The notes below the pieces were generated by a model. That model ran no database searches, was not told where the DNA came from, and saw only the letters and a list, made by a program, of their open reading frames with translations. From the NCBI GenBank assembly GCA_029862165.1, contig JAOTXU010000015.1:18427-82426 (forward strand): DNA of 64,000 nucleotides, given 5' to 3'. Within the stretch, counting starts at the first letter, position 1; each line of letters starts with the position of its first letter. The position numbers were made by a program, and so were the translations under genes. Below are positions 16,437-23,916 of this stretch, piece by piece. Source of the stretch: Gammaproteobacteria bacterium. Lineage in GTDB: Bacteria > Pseudomonadota > Gammaproteobacteria > Steroidobacterales > JABDKV01.

Positions 16437-16587
16437 AGAATACTATCGTCTTTTTTGAATTGGAGCCGCACTATAGCCGAATCGTCGCCGTTTTATCAGT
16501 GTCCCGCGTCACAGCCTAAAACAATTAACATAGTGAGATCGCAAACCGGGGCACCAGCGGGTGGGGCATTTGTTTGTGGTTGTCGTT

Positions 16588-17445
16588 TTAGCGACCGGAG
16601 CTGTGGAAGGCCAGGATTGCCTTGGCCACGTCGGCAACGCTTTTTTCTTCGAGATGCGGGTGATGGCCACCTGAGACAACCGTGGTCTTAAGCTGGGGAC
16701 ATAAGGCCATGCGACGCTCATATACATGCCGCAAATAGTCCAAGCCATTGTCGGCACGGATCAGCAGGGCCGGCGCCGAAATGCGGCTGATAAATGCACA
16801 AGCCTGATCTTCCGTGAGGCGCATCGGCGAGTCGTACAGCAGTCGCGGATCAGAACTCCAAACTACACGCTCGTCTTCTACGTACGTTCCGCGTTCGCAC
16901 AATATTTTGGCCGCAGACAGGCTTATGTGCGTAGACTTGGCGCGCACCGACGCGGCCTGTTGCATTGAATCAAAACGGCGGACTATTCCGGTGCCGCTGT
17001 TGTAGCGTGCAATGGATTTTTGTAACTGTTCAGGCGCCTGCTCCGCCGACGTGGTCAGCGGACCGAATCCCTCAATGCAGACCATGGAGCTGATCCGTTG
17101 CGGTATCGTTCCGGCGACCAATGTTGCAACAGACGCACCCAGTGAATGTCCGAGCAAACCGAAACGCTTCCAGCCCATATTGTCGGCCACGGCGATTACG
17201 TCGGCAACGTTATCGATAAAATGATAGGCAATGGACACGGGACGGTGATCCGACCGGCCATGTCCTGCAAAGTCGATGGCGCAGGCGTCATAGCAATCTA
17301 GCAGCGGCAACAGACGAGACCAGGTCGCCGCGTTATCGAGCCAGCCATGCAATGCAATTACCGGTTCGGCGTCGCTGCGCTGCCAGTGGACGCCAGCCAC
17401 AGACCTGCCGCCTAGATCGAATCGAACTTCTTGCTGTTCGTTCAG
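16588..17445 (-). CDS. Alpha/beta hydrolase
   Basis: Serine hydrolase of the alpha/beta fold, resembling short-chain esterases and the MEST/serine hydrolase-like group. Features in order: HGWLDNAATW oxyanion motif, FAGHGRSDHRP, the nucleophile elbow GLLGHSLGAS, and the terminal VVSGGHHPHLE with the catalytic His. The start is uncertain: the open frame begins at 17571, but its first 40 residues overlap the Ada/Ogt gene. I place it at a CTG overlapping that gene's TGA (17445), with GTG at 17400 as the alternative. Translational coupling with the upstream gene is likely. Substrate unknown. Confidence 0.82.
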   Translation of the reverse strand: MNEQQEVRFDLGGRSVAGVHWQRSDAEPVIALHGWLDNAATWSRLLPLLDCYDACAIDFAGHGRSDHRPVSIAYHFIDNVADVIAVADNMGWKRFGLLGHSLGASVATLVAGTIPQRISSMVCIEGFGPLTTSAEQAPEQLQKSIARYNSGTGIVRRFDSMQQAASVRAKSTHISLSAAKILCERGTYVEDERVVWSSDPRLLYDSPMRLTEDQACAFISRISAPALLIRADNGLDYLRHVYERRMALCPQLKTTVVSGGHHPHLEEKSVADVAKAILAFHSSGR

Positions 17446-18296
17446 CTTGCGGCCGCTGTAATCGCCGGGCCCCGGTGGCGTCCGGCCTCCCACGCCAACA
17501 GAGCCTGCTTGCGTACACTGCCCCAACGATACTGACCGCTTTGGCCAGTACTGCGGATTACGCGGTGACAAGGGATCAGCCAGGCGATGTGGTTTGAACC
17601 AATTGCTGTTCCTGTCGCCCGGGCACTACCGGGCTCACCTGCCAAGCTGGCCAACTGACCATAGGTACAGACCGCCCCGGAAGGTATCCGCAATAACGCC
17701 TGCCAAATCTTGATTTGGAAATTTGTACCGGTAACGAGCAGAGAAAGCGGGTGCGCGACATCCGGTGGGTGTTCAAGTCTGCGGGCAAGTTCTGCGGTGT
17801 CGGCATCAGATTGTCTAAAGCTGGCCCCGGGCCAGAGTTTTTTCAGCCGTGCCAATTCTGATTTGTTGTTATCGACCTCACAAAATGAGAGACCGCAAAT
17901 ACCACGATCGGTCAGTGCCAGCATGATCTCGCCGAAGGGACTGGAATGATGTCCATAGCGTATCTCGAGCCCATTACCGCGACGCTGATATTCTCCGGGA
18001 CTGACCGCCTCTATCGAGATAAATTGATCGTGCAGACGCGAAGGACCCGATAGTCCGCTCTGCAAAGATGTTTCCAGCACATTCGCCGACTCGTCCAACA
18101 AAGCCTTTGCATGCTGCACCGTAAGAAACTGCAGAAACCGTTTTGGGCTGACGCCGGCCCAGCGTCGAAACAATCTCTGGCAGTGCGACACACTCACGCC
18201 TGCCGCCAACGCGATCGCTTCGATGGACGGCTGTTCGGTTACTGACTCTTCAATAAAACGTATGGCTGCTGCGACACGCTCGTAATCACCAGACAT
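17442..18296 (-). CDS. Ada-like AraC domain fused to O6-methylguanine-DNA methyltransferase
   Basis: A 284-residue bifunctional alkylation-response protein. Residues about 5-100 form an AraC-type helix-turn-helix region (SIEAIALAAGVSVSHCQRLFRRW), and residues about 110-270 the Ogt domain (SSPFGEIMLAL, then the active-site IPCHRVIRSTG with the acceptor cysteine, then YRWGSVRKQALL). The N-terminal zinc/phosphotriester-repair domain of Ada (with its Cys cluster) is absent, so sensing by methylphosphotriester transfer is not expected; the acceptor Cys remains for DNA repair. It is followed without gap by an alpha/beta hydrolase. Confidence 0.92.
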   Translation of the reverse strand: MSGDYERVAAAIRFIEESVTEQPSIEAIALAAGVSVSHCQRLFRRWAGVSPKRFLQFLTVQHAKALLDESANVLETSLQSGLSGPSRLHDQFISIEAVSPGEYQRRGNGLEIRYGHHSSPFGEIMLALTDRGICGLSFCEVDNNKSELARLKKLWPGASFRQSDADTAELARRLEHPPDVAHPLSLLVTGTNFQIKIWQALLRIPSGAVCTYGQLASLAGEPGSARATGTAIGSNHIAWLIPCHRVIRSTGQSGQYRWGSVRKQALLAWEAGRHRGPAITAAAS

Positions 18297-18409
18297 GACA
18301 CTTATCCCGCTGTGTTTTCAATAACAGACAGACTACGGCCTCATCGGCCAACCGGCCACCCGTTTTGCATCATAGCGCTTCGGACTCACCTGTCGGCTTT
18401 CTTTACAGC

Positions 18410-18790
18410 AAACAGTAATTGAGCCGCTGTAATTTTCCCATATTTTACATAAGTTTAGGGGTGAGGCGCGTATCTTCCTGATTCACATGGCGAACCCCCG
18501 CATCTGGCACAAAACCTGCTTACACATAGATGTAAGGGTCGCCAAAGGGCCGCAAAGAGCTCGGCGACATAACGAAGATGGTTTGCGAGGTAGTTTTAGT
18601 GAAAAAGCGTCATACCAAAAGAAGGCATTCATTGCCCGAGACGCCACTCGCCTAGCGATGCCACGGAGAAAACCCAGAACTGACATACACCCTTTCTTCG
18701 AATCTGCAAAAGATAACTACAACAAGAAAATAATAATAATAATAACACCACCGCCGGACCTAAGACCCCGCTAACGCGGGGTTTTTTTTA
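18410..18790 (+). ncRNA. Candidate terminated transcript of unknown type
   Basis: The gap 18297-18857 has no convincing gene but has the layout of a short transcription unit. A possible promoter is TTGAGC with TATTTT 16 bases later (about 18419-18446). Then come hairpins CTTACA-CATAGA-TGTAAG and GTCGCC...GGCGAC, an (AAT)n tract near 18730, and a terminator. A small basic reading frame (GTGAAAAAGCG..., 18 codons ending at the TAG before 18660) lies inside. It could be a small RNA, an attenuator for the cupin gene downstream or a tiny peptide gene; I cannot decide. Confidence 0.3.
18766..18789 (+). terminator. Intrinsic terminator upstream of cupin gene
   Basis: Stem CCCCGC / GCGGGG with loop TAAC followed by eight T. 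It precedes the cupin start by about 70 bases, so it closes a separate upstream transcript or works as an attenuator. Confidence 0.85.
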
Positions 18791-18857
18791 AGTGCTTAAT
18801 TTTCAATAATGCTATCTTCAGCACGTTTGCAACACAGCAGATTACCGGAGAAAGTGA

Positions 18858-19214
18858 ATGGACGATATTATCCTGAAGCGATTTGAGACACCGGATGAAA
18901 TCCGCGTGTTCGAGAAAGGGAAGTTTGAGATCATTCGTTTTGCCGGCATGACGATTGGACGGGCCACCTACTCCCCGGGGTGGAAATGGTCAGTGGATGT
19001 CTCGCCGCTCGCCGGCACGGAGTTCTGCGAAGTCGGGCACCTCGGCATGGTGCTTGCGGGAAAGGCGACGTGCGCCTTCAAAGACGGCGAAGTCCATACG
19101 CTTGAGTCTGGCGATCTTTTCCAAATCGGCCCGGAACCACACGACAGTTGGGTCGTCGGAGATACCGAATACGTCTCTCTCCATTTCCAGGGCGCTGGCG
19201 AGTACGCCAAATAA
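18858..19214 (+). CDS. Cupin-domain protein
   Basis: A 118-residue single-domain cupin. Typical motif 1 is degenerate (EFCEVGHLGMVLAGKATCAF, residues about 53-72) and motif 2 reads GDLFQIGPEPHDSWVVGD, with one His conserved. The metal-ligand set is incomplete relative to enzymes such as dioxygenases, so a binding or sensing role is as likely as catalysis. CCGGAG precedes the ATG. It is followed directly by a repeat array. Confidence 0.8.
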   Translation: MDDIILKRFETPDEIRVFEKGKFEIIRFAGMTIGRATYSPGWKWSVDVSPLAGTEFCEVGHLGMVLAGKATCAFKDGEVHTLESGDLFQIGPEPHDSWVVGDTEYVSLHFQGAGEYAK

Positions 19215-19217
19215 AAA

Positions 19218-19587
19218 GCGGTCTGTCCCCCTCTGCAGTTAAGCGGTCTGTCCCCCTCTGGGGACAGACTCCTTTTCCATCGCAAAGGAATTGTGGCTGA
19301 GCCGGCAGTTATAAGAATCAAACTGGCGGCGAGAGAGAAGCCGGTTTCGTTTGAAGAGCGGTCTGTCCCCCTCTGGGGACAGACTCCTTTTCCATCGCAA
19401 AGGAATTGTGGCTGAGCCGGCAGTTATAAGAATCAAACTGGCGGCGAGAGAGAAGCCGGTTTCGTTTGAAGAGCGGTCTGTCCCCCTCTGGGGACAGACT
19501 CCTTTTCCATCGCAAACGAATTGTGGCTGAGCCGGCAGTTATAAGAATCAAACTGGCGGCGAGAGAGAAGCCGGTTTCGTTTTGGCG
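19218..19587. repeat. Tandem 115-bp repeats carrying the GTCTGTCCCC palindrome
   Basis: Three copies begin at 19243, 19358 and 19473, exactly 115 bases apart, preceded by a truncated 25-bp copy at 19218. Each contains a perfect hairpin GTCTGTCCCC-CTCT-GGGGACAGAC. Copies are near identical (one G/C difference in the third). The third copy runs without a break into the palindromic element at 19566-19632. Confidence 0.93.
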
Positions 19588-19644
19588 GCGACTGAGTTCC
19601 TCTCCGGAGACGCCAAAACGATACCGGCTTCTAGGCTCGACGCC
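19556..19644. repeat. Palindromic dispersed element, copy B
   Basis: Inverted repeat with outer arms AGAAGCCGGT (19566-19575) and ACCGGCTTCT (19623-19632) and inner arms TCGTTTTGGCG (19577-19587) and CGCCAAAACGA (19611-19621). It shares the core GGCGACTG-GTTCCTC-CCGGAG with copy A at 5611-5702. Confidence 0.75.
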
Positions 19645-19774
19645 ACGCGTGATCCATCCGGGAATCGACGCCATGCGTGATTCATCCGGGAATCGACGCC
19701 ATGCGTGATTCATCCGGGAATCGACGCCATGCGTGATTCATCCGGGAATCGACGCCACTCGTGATTCGCGGCTC
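19638..19774. repeat. 28-bp tandem repeat, about five copies
   Basis: Unit CGACGCCATGCGTGATTC plus ATCCGGGAAT, with starts at 19638, 19666, 19694, 19722 and a diverging fifth at 19750. Each unit contains a small inverted repeat GATTC-ATCCGG-GAATC. There are no spacers, so it is not a CRISPR array. It ends in the hairpin GCGGCTCAAGCCGC just before the next gene's 3' end. Confidence 0.92.
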
Positions 19775-19783
19775 AAGCCGCTT

Positions 19784-19969
19784 CTAGAACCGCCATTTGC
19801 CGTCGTCGTGCCGGTACAAACCAAAACGCTCGCGTGGCACGCCAGGCAATGTGTCGTAAGGATTGTAGCCCTGCTCAGCCGAGATGTTTAAATCCCTGGA
19901 ATACTTGCGGGGACGGGCGCTTTTTGTGGTTTTCTTGCTGCGACGGAACATCTTGAAGAAACTAAGCAC
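19784..19969 (-). CDS. Small basic protein, unknown
   Basis: About 61 residues, highly basic in the first half (FRRSKKTTKSARPRKYSRDL) and ending with YRHDDGKWRF after a GYNPYDTLPGVPR segment. I use the GTG at 19969, which has GAGAGGA six bases upstream; the frame also opens at a GTG at 19984 and has an ATG at 19951. No family recognised. Its 3' end touches the repeat array. Confidence 0.5.
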   Translation of the reverse strand: MLSFFKMFRRSKKTTKSARPRKYSRDLNISAEQGYNPYDTLPGVPRERFGLYRHDDGKWRF

Positions 19970-20084
19970 GGTCGGTCCTCTCACATTGCGACAACAACAT
20001 TATCCGGCCCAACATCCCGTAATACGATAGTTTTTTGCATTGTTTAAAGGATGTTCTCAAATTATTACGGGTGATACAGAATGT

Positions 20085-20111
20085 AAAAAGCCGGGACTGG
20101 CCCGGCTTTTT
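20085..20111 (-). terminator. Intrinsic terminator for the DUF4332 gene
   Basis: AAAAAGCCGGG-ACTGG-CCCGGCTTTTT, an 11-bp symmetric stem that can work in both directions. It lies 20 bases beyond the stop codon of the minus-strand DUF4332 gene. Confidence 0.9.
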
Positions 20112-20131
20112 AGAATCGAAAGTACAGTCGA

Positions 20132-20536
20132 TCAATACTTTACGGCGCGCGGCAGCTTCTTCGCCTGGCCGACCCAATCGGATACCTGATTAGCAGTCGG
20201 CAGCTTGCGTACCAGCTTCTTGCGCTCATTAACCTCAACCAGCTTGGCGTGTAGATTTTTTGCGCTTCTATTTTTCAGCTCGGGGACAGTATCAACACCG
20301 GCACACTCAAGCAGATCGGCATATTCACTACCGACGCCCTTGATGCGCGACAAATCAGCGCGATTGACCCAGCCAAGAATCTGCTTCTCAGTGAGGCCCG
20401 CCTTGGCTGCGATCTCTTTACGCCCAACCGGGCTCCCGCCTTTTACAAGCAGCTCGTCCGTGCTTTTGATTCCGCACTCCTGCAGCTTGGCTGCATAGGA
20501 CGGGCCAATACCCTCAATGTCTGCAATTCTGGCCAT
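20132..20536 (-). CDS. DUF4332 helix-hairpin-helix protein
   Basis: A 134-residue cytoplasmic protein with two helix-hairpin-helix-like units, MARIADIEGIGPSYAAKLQ at the N-terminus and SRIKGVGSEYADLLECAGV in the middle. This is the DUF4332 arrangement. Such modules usually bind DNA or nucleotides, but no function is established. GGAGG before the ATG is a strong ribosome binding site. Monocistronic, with its own terminator. Confidence 0.88.
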   Translation of the reverse strand: MARIADIEGIGPSYAAKLQECGIKSTDELLVKGGSPVGRKEIAAKAGLTEKQILGWVNRADLSRIKGVGSEYADLLECAGVDTVPELKNRSAKNLHAKLVEVNERKKLVRKLPTANQVSDWVGQAKKLPRAVKY

Positions 20537-20628
20537 GCCTCATTCCTCCAAAATTAATATTTTCAAACGTTAATTGTAGACGAATCGTCGACAACTGTAC
20601 GTGACGATGCAACTATTTACATTTCCGC

Positions 20629-21588
20629 CTATTGTTTGCCTAGCTCGTGCCGCAGCGCGGCAACATCATGGACCCCTGTAAGCTTGTGGTGATAACGCCA
20701 CTCACGACCCGCAATATACTCCTGCATAGTTTCGGACTGGGATTCCAGACTATAGATTCTAGCCTTAACGATATCACCGATACTGATAATTCCAACCAAC
20801 TCACCGTCTTCCAAAACCGGCAGATGGCGCACGCGGCGATCCGTCATACAGGCCATCACAAAACCCATATCATGGTGTGGCTCGCAAACGACGAGCTTTC
20901 TGGACATTACGTCACCTATCGGCAACTCCAATGCCGTCGGGCCGTGATCGCCAAGTGCGGACGTGATATCCCGCTCTGACGCCAGCCCCACCAGTTGACC
21001 CGATGCATCACGGATCAATACAGCGCCTATGCGGTTTCTTCGTAGTGTTCGGGCAACGTCGATAATACTATTATCTTCCCTGGCCGTGACCACATCGTGT
21101 CCCTTGCTTTGTAAGATTGTGGCAACGGTGACCGTGTAGGCCCACTCCAGGTCGCGAATCCGAGCGATCCAGTTATTGAGCAATTCTTCATAGAGATTGC
21201 GTCGCTTTCGATGCAAGAAGAGCGCGTCTGCTATGCGGCCGAAAATTCCGTACTTTGGTCGGTACTTGTAGTGCATGCGAAGCACCACACCATCGGGTTG
21301 CTCTTCCAATTCGAAACGCCGGTGCATCTTTTTAAACGGATACACGCCATCGCTCGAATCCACTTCCATGGCATACGACTTACCTTCGTCCCAAGACACA
21401 CAATGCTCTGTCCAGCTATATCCGTTGGGGCTGTGCAATCGGCGGCGCGCGGTCTCTTTTTCCCCACCGAGCATTTCAACTTTACTGACATGGGGTGACA
21501 CGTCGGCGAAACCCGAAAGATCACTAATGACCCGCCAGACCACGTCTGCATGTGCTTTGATCTTGCGTTGTAGATGAATTACCGGCAT
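20629..21588 (-). CDS. SRPBCC (START-like) domain fused to a CBS-domain pair
   Basis: A 319-residue cytoplasmic protein. Residues about 1-145 form a polyketide-cyclase/START-like SRPBCC domain (IHLQRKIKAHADVVWRVISDLSGFADVSPHV), a hydrophobic-ligand cavity. Residues about 150-290 are two CBS motifs (DVARTLRRNRIGAVLIRD... and DVMSRKLVV...HLPVLEDGELVGIISIGDIVK), which bind adenine nucleotides. The fusion suggests ligand or energy-state sensing. It starts 21 bases after actF, on the same strand, so it is likely the last gene of the Act operon. No catalytic residues are obvious. Confidence 0.85.
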   Translation of the reverse strand: MPVIHLQRKIKAHADVVWRVISDLSGFADVSPHVSKVEMLGGEKETARRRLHSPNGYSWTEHCVSWDEGKSYAMEVDSSDGVYPFKKMHRRFELEEQPDGVVLRMHYKYRPKYGIFGRIADALFLHRKRRNLYEELLNNWIARIRDLEWAYTVTVATILQSKGHDVVTAREDNSIIDVARTLRRNRIGAVLIRDASGQLVGLASERDITSALGDHGPTALELPIGDVMSRKLVVCEPHHDMGFVMACMTDRRVRHLPVLEDGELVGIISIGDIVKARIYSLESQSETMQEYIAGREWRYHHKLTGVHDVAALRHELGKQ

Positions 21589-21609
21589 ATCCCGCTTCCG
21601 CGGCCCGCA

Positions 21610-22899
21610 CTAATGCTGACTATGCCAGTCTTTTCGCTGCTCGGCCGGAATATGTTCAATTTCCCAGCGCGACAGCATCGGGAAGACGTCAAAAAGTATC
21701 AGCAGCAATAGCAAAAAACCGCTAATCAAAGCTATGGTACCCGCCGTTCCACCTATCGTGCTGAACGGGACATGCGATTCCCATTGCGCAGGCAAAACCA
21801 TCAAATACCGGTTTAGCCACACGCCCGTCACGATTAGCGTGGCGACCAGTCCGGCCAGTCGTATATCTCTTTTGACCTTGGCAAATATCAAAAATGCCAG
21901 CGGCAATAGAAACAAACAAGCTACCGAGGCCCAGAAGTACGGACCGTAATGATTTTTCATCTGTGCGTCCAAGGGACGCAATTCGGCGGCCAAATTTCCA
22001 AACCACGACACAAAAAACTGCGCCCAAAAGAGGTACAGCCAAAGACACATGAATCCGGTCAGCATAATTCCGATATTTTTTACCTGTCGCGTCTTGAAAA
22101 CATTCTCCATGTTGACGAAACGACTCTGAAAAGTCGCCAGTAACAGGATTAGCGCGGTGCCGCCAAATATGCAGCCGATCATGTAGTACAGGGTGAAAAC
22201 GGTGCTGTGATAATGCGGCCACAGCATCATCGCAAAATCCAACGAGATAAACGTGTTAGCTAACGCAGCAATGATCAGGACAGCGACAGACCATTTGTAA
22301 AGCCGATCGGTCAGGACAACGGGGTCGGTTTCTCCACCGGCACCACCAAACAGACCCAACATTAGCTTGCGCAATCCGCGCGCCTCGCTGACGGACGCTG
22401 CAGTGATGTCCGGTCTCAGTCCGATGCGCACATAGAGAAACGCAAATACATAGAACACGATCTGTGAGACCAGCGCACGGAACAACAGCTTGTTTTCGCC
22501 GAGCCACGAACTGAGATGTTCGCCCGGTTCAGGTGACAGCCAGAAAAAAAGCTGATGACGAGCGCCAAAATAAATAATCAAAATACCGATTATCGAGATC
22601 GGGAAAAAAGCCAGCGTGGAAATTTCTGCGAGTCGAAACACTGGTCGAGCCCAGAAACCACCTGACAGTCTCATGATTGCGGTAAACGCAATTCCAAACT
22701 GGGTCAAACCCTGCAGAAACAAAAACGTAGCGGTGAACATTCCCCAACCGCCGTCTTTGTCGCCAGGCAACGCCACTACTGCAGTAATTGCGCTGACAAG
22801 AAATACCACAACAAAAATTAGCCGCGCTGTATTGAAAGCGCCGCGGTTGTCTACCCCAATACTTTGGGGCACCGCGATCGATTGTGCGGCTTCGCTCAT
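21610..22899 (-). CDS. actF: Alternative complex III subunit ActF (NrfD-like quinol oxidoreductase)
   Basis: Polytopic inner-membrane protein of about 429 residues with roughly ten transmembrane helices, homologous to the NrfD-like subunits of alternative complex III. Together with ActC it forms the quinol-handling membrane core. The ATG at 22899 overlaps the actE stop (ATGA), so the genes are translationally coupled; the frame upstream to 22941 is only an extension. Recognisable features are long loops with conserved His and Trp residues (FAMMLWPHYHSTVF) and LNRYLMVLPAQWE near residue 360. Last subunit gene of the operon. Confidence 0.9.
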   Translation of the reverse strand: MSEAAQSIAVPQSIGVDNRGAFNTARLIFVVVFLVSAITAVVALPGDKDGGWGMFTATFLFLQGLTQFGIAFTAIMRLSGGFWARPVFRLAEISTLAFFPISIIGILIIYFGARHQLFFWLSPEPGEHLSSWLGENKLLFRALVSQIVFYVFAFLYVRIGLRPDITAASVSEARGLRKLMLGLFGGAGGETDPVVLTDRLYKWSVAVLIIAALANTFISLDFAMMLWPHYHSTVFTLYYMIGCIFGGTALILLLATFQSRFVNMENVFKTRQVKNIGIMLTGFMCLWLYLFWAQFFVSWFGNLAAELRPLDAQMKNHYGPYFWASVACLFLLPLAFLIFAKVKRDIRLAGLVATLIVTGVWLNRYLMVLPAQWESHVPFSTIGGTAGTIALISGFLLLLLILFDVFPMLSRWEIEHIPAEQRKDWHSQH

Positions 22900-23408
22900 T
22901 CGGGCTTCAGCTCGCTCTTGACAAAATTGATTACGTGCCACCGATCAATGACCTTAATGGCATCTCTGTAGAACGGCATTGCAATCCCACCATGAGTGAT
23001 CGTATAAAACATTTGCCCCTCACTTTGCAGCTGCACATAGTCGGTGGATAAATCCATTGGTGGAGGTACAATCTTTTTCCCTACCACACCGTCGCCTTTA
23101 CCACCGGCGCCATGGCACACCTCACAATGTATTGCGTATACTTCCTTGCCGCGCGCAATCGATGCTTCATCGACAACAACAGGGTTAAACACTTTACGAG
23201 ACGCCTCGAGCCGAGATCGCACGACATCGGCGACGTCCCTAGGTACGGGCATCACCTCTTTGCCGGTCGCGGGTACCGAACCGACTGCTTCGCGTACGAG
23301 CTTTTCCTGCGGTTTGACTGACGGCTGGTCGACCATGTCCTTTGACCATGGCAATGCTGATACCGAACCACCGCCAACCATAAGGAGCAGAAAAACCAGC
23401 CAGCGCAT
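22896..23408 (-). CDS. actE: Alternative complex III subunit ActE (mono-heme cytochrome c)
   Basis: Periplasmic, membrane-anchored cytochrome c of 170 residues with one heme motif CEVCH and a distal methionine segment (GGIAMPFYRD). It probably relays electrons from the complex to a soluble carrier. The start is the ATG at 23408 (MRWLVFLLLMVGGG), one base after the actD stop; the open frame extends to 23606 but the extra residues have no family similarity. The N-terminal signal ends around GSVSALPWS. Confidence 0.92.
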   Translation of the reverse strand: MRWLVFLLLMVGGGSVSALPWSKDMVDQPSVKPQEKLVREAVGSVPATGKEVMPVPRDVADVVRSRLEASRKVFNPVVVDEASIARGKEVYAIHCEVCHGAGGKGDGVVGKKIVPPPMDLSTDYVQLQSEGQMFYTITHGGIAMPFYRDAIKVIDRWHVINFVKSELKPE

Positions 23409-23409
23409 A

Positions 23410-23916
23410 TCAGTACTCCACCCGCTTGATTTCATCGGCACCACCCTCACGCATGATGCTCTCAATTTGCGGGATATCCGTGTCGTGTTCGACCGGCACT
23501 GACACGACAAAGCGATCGATGTTGGCCTCGGGTGTGTAGGGCGCATCGCGCCACGCAGGAAGGCCGGAAACGACATGGAAGCCAAAGAGGGTTGCCAGCA
23601 CTCCAAACAGTATCGTCATCTCGTACATGATGACCAGATAGGGTGGTAGTGGGATGATCGGCCGCCCGCCGGTCGGCAATAGAAAAACCAACGCGGTTCC
23701 GGCGGCAAGGCCAAAGCCACAAATTGCACCGGTTATAGCGCCGGCCAACGAGAAAAACCGCACATCGCTCTTGCCTATGCCCATCACTTTTTCTACCGAA
23801 TGCATCGGTATCGGTGACATCACACCGAGACCTGGCGTGTTCATGGTTTTTAGACGGTCGGTGACCTCGAGAAAATCTTCTTCATATTTGTACAGTGCTA
23901 ACAGACTTTCAGCCAT
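23410..23916 (-). CDS. actD: Alternative complex III subunit ActD (DUF3341)
   Basis: A 168-residue inner-membrane protein of the DUF3341 family with two transmembrane helices (FSLAGAITGAICGFGLAAGTA and LVIMYEMTILFGVLATLFGFHV). It begins MAESLLALYKYEEDFLEV, a cytoplasmic ferredoxin-like region that is the DUF3341 hallmark, and includes SPIPMHSVEKVMG. The ATG at 23916 overlaps the actC stop. ActD is a non-catalytic subunit that caps the membrane core. Confidence 0.92.
   Translation of the reverse strand: MAESLLALYKYEEDFLEVTDRLKTMNTPGLGVMSPIPMHSVEKVMGIGKSDVRFFSLAGAITGAICGFGLAAGTALVFLLPTGGRPIIPLPPYLVIMYEMTILFGVLATLFGFHVVSGLPAWRDAPYTPEANIDRFVVSVPVEHDTDIPQIESIMREGGADEIKRVEY

Noticed and set aside
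18480..18600. Second c-di-GMP-I riboswitch (GGCGAACC and CGCAAAG fragments)
   Set aside because: Fragments resemble the aptamer but the P1b hairpin, GNRA loop and receptor arm are missing in the right order.
18487..18774. 95-residue open frame in the gap before the cupin gene
   Set aside because: It translates the AAT repeat and the start of the terminator stem (tail IIIIIITPPP), which makes it unlikely to be a gene.
19638..19774. Regular 28-bp repeats as a CRISPR array
   Set aside because: The units are directly adjacent with no spacers, and there are no cas genes in the window.
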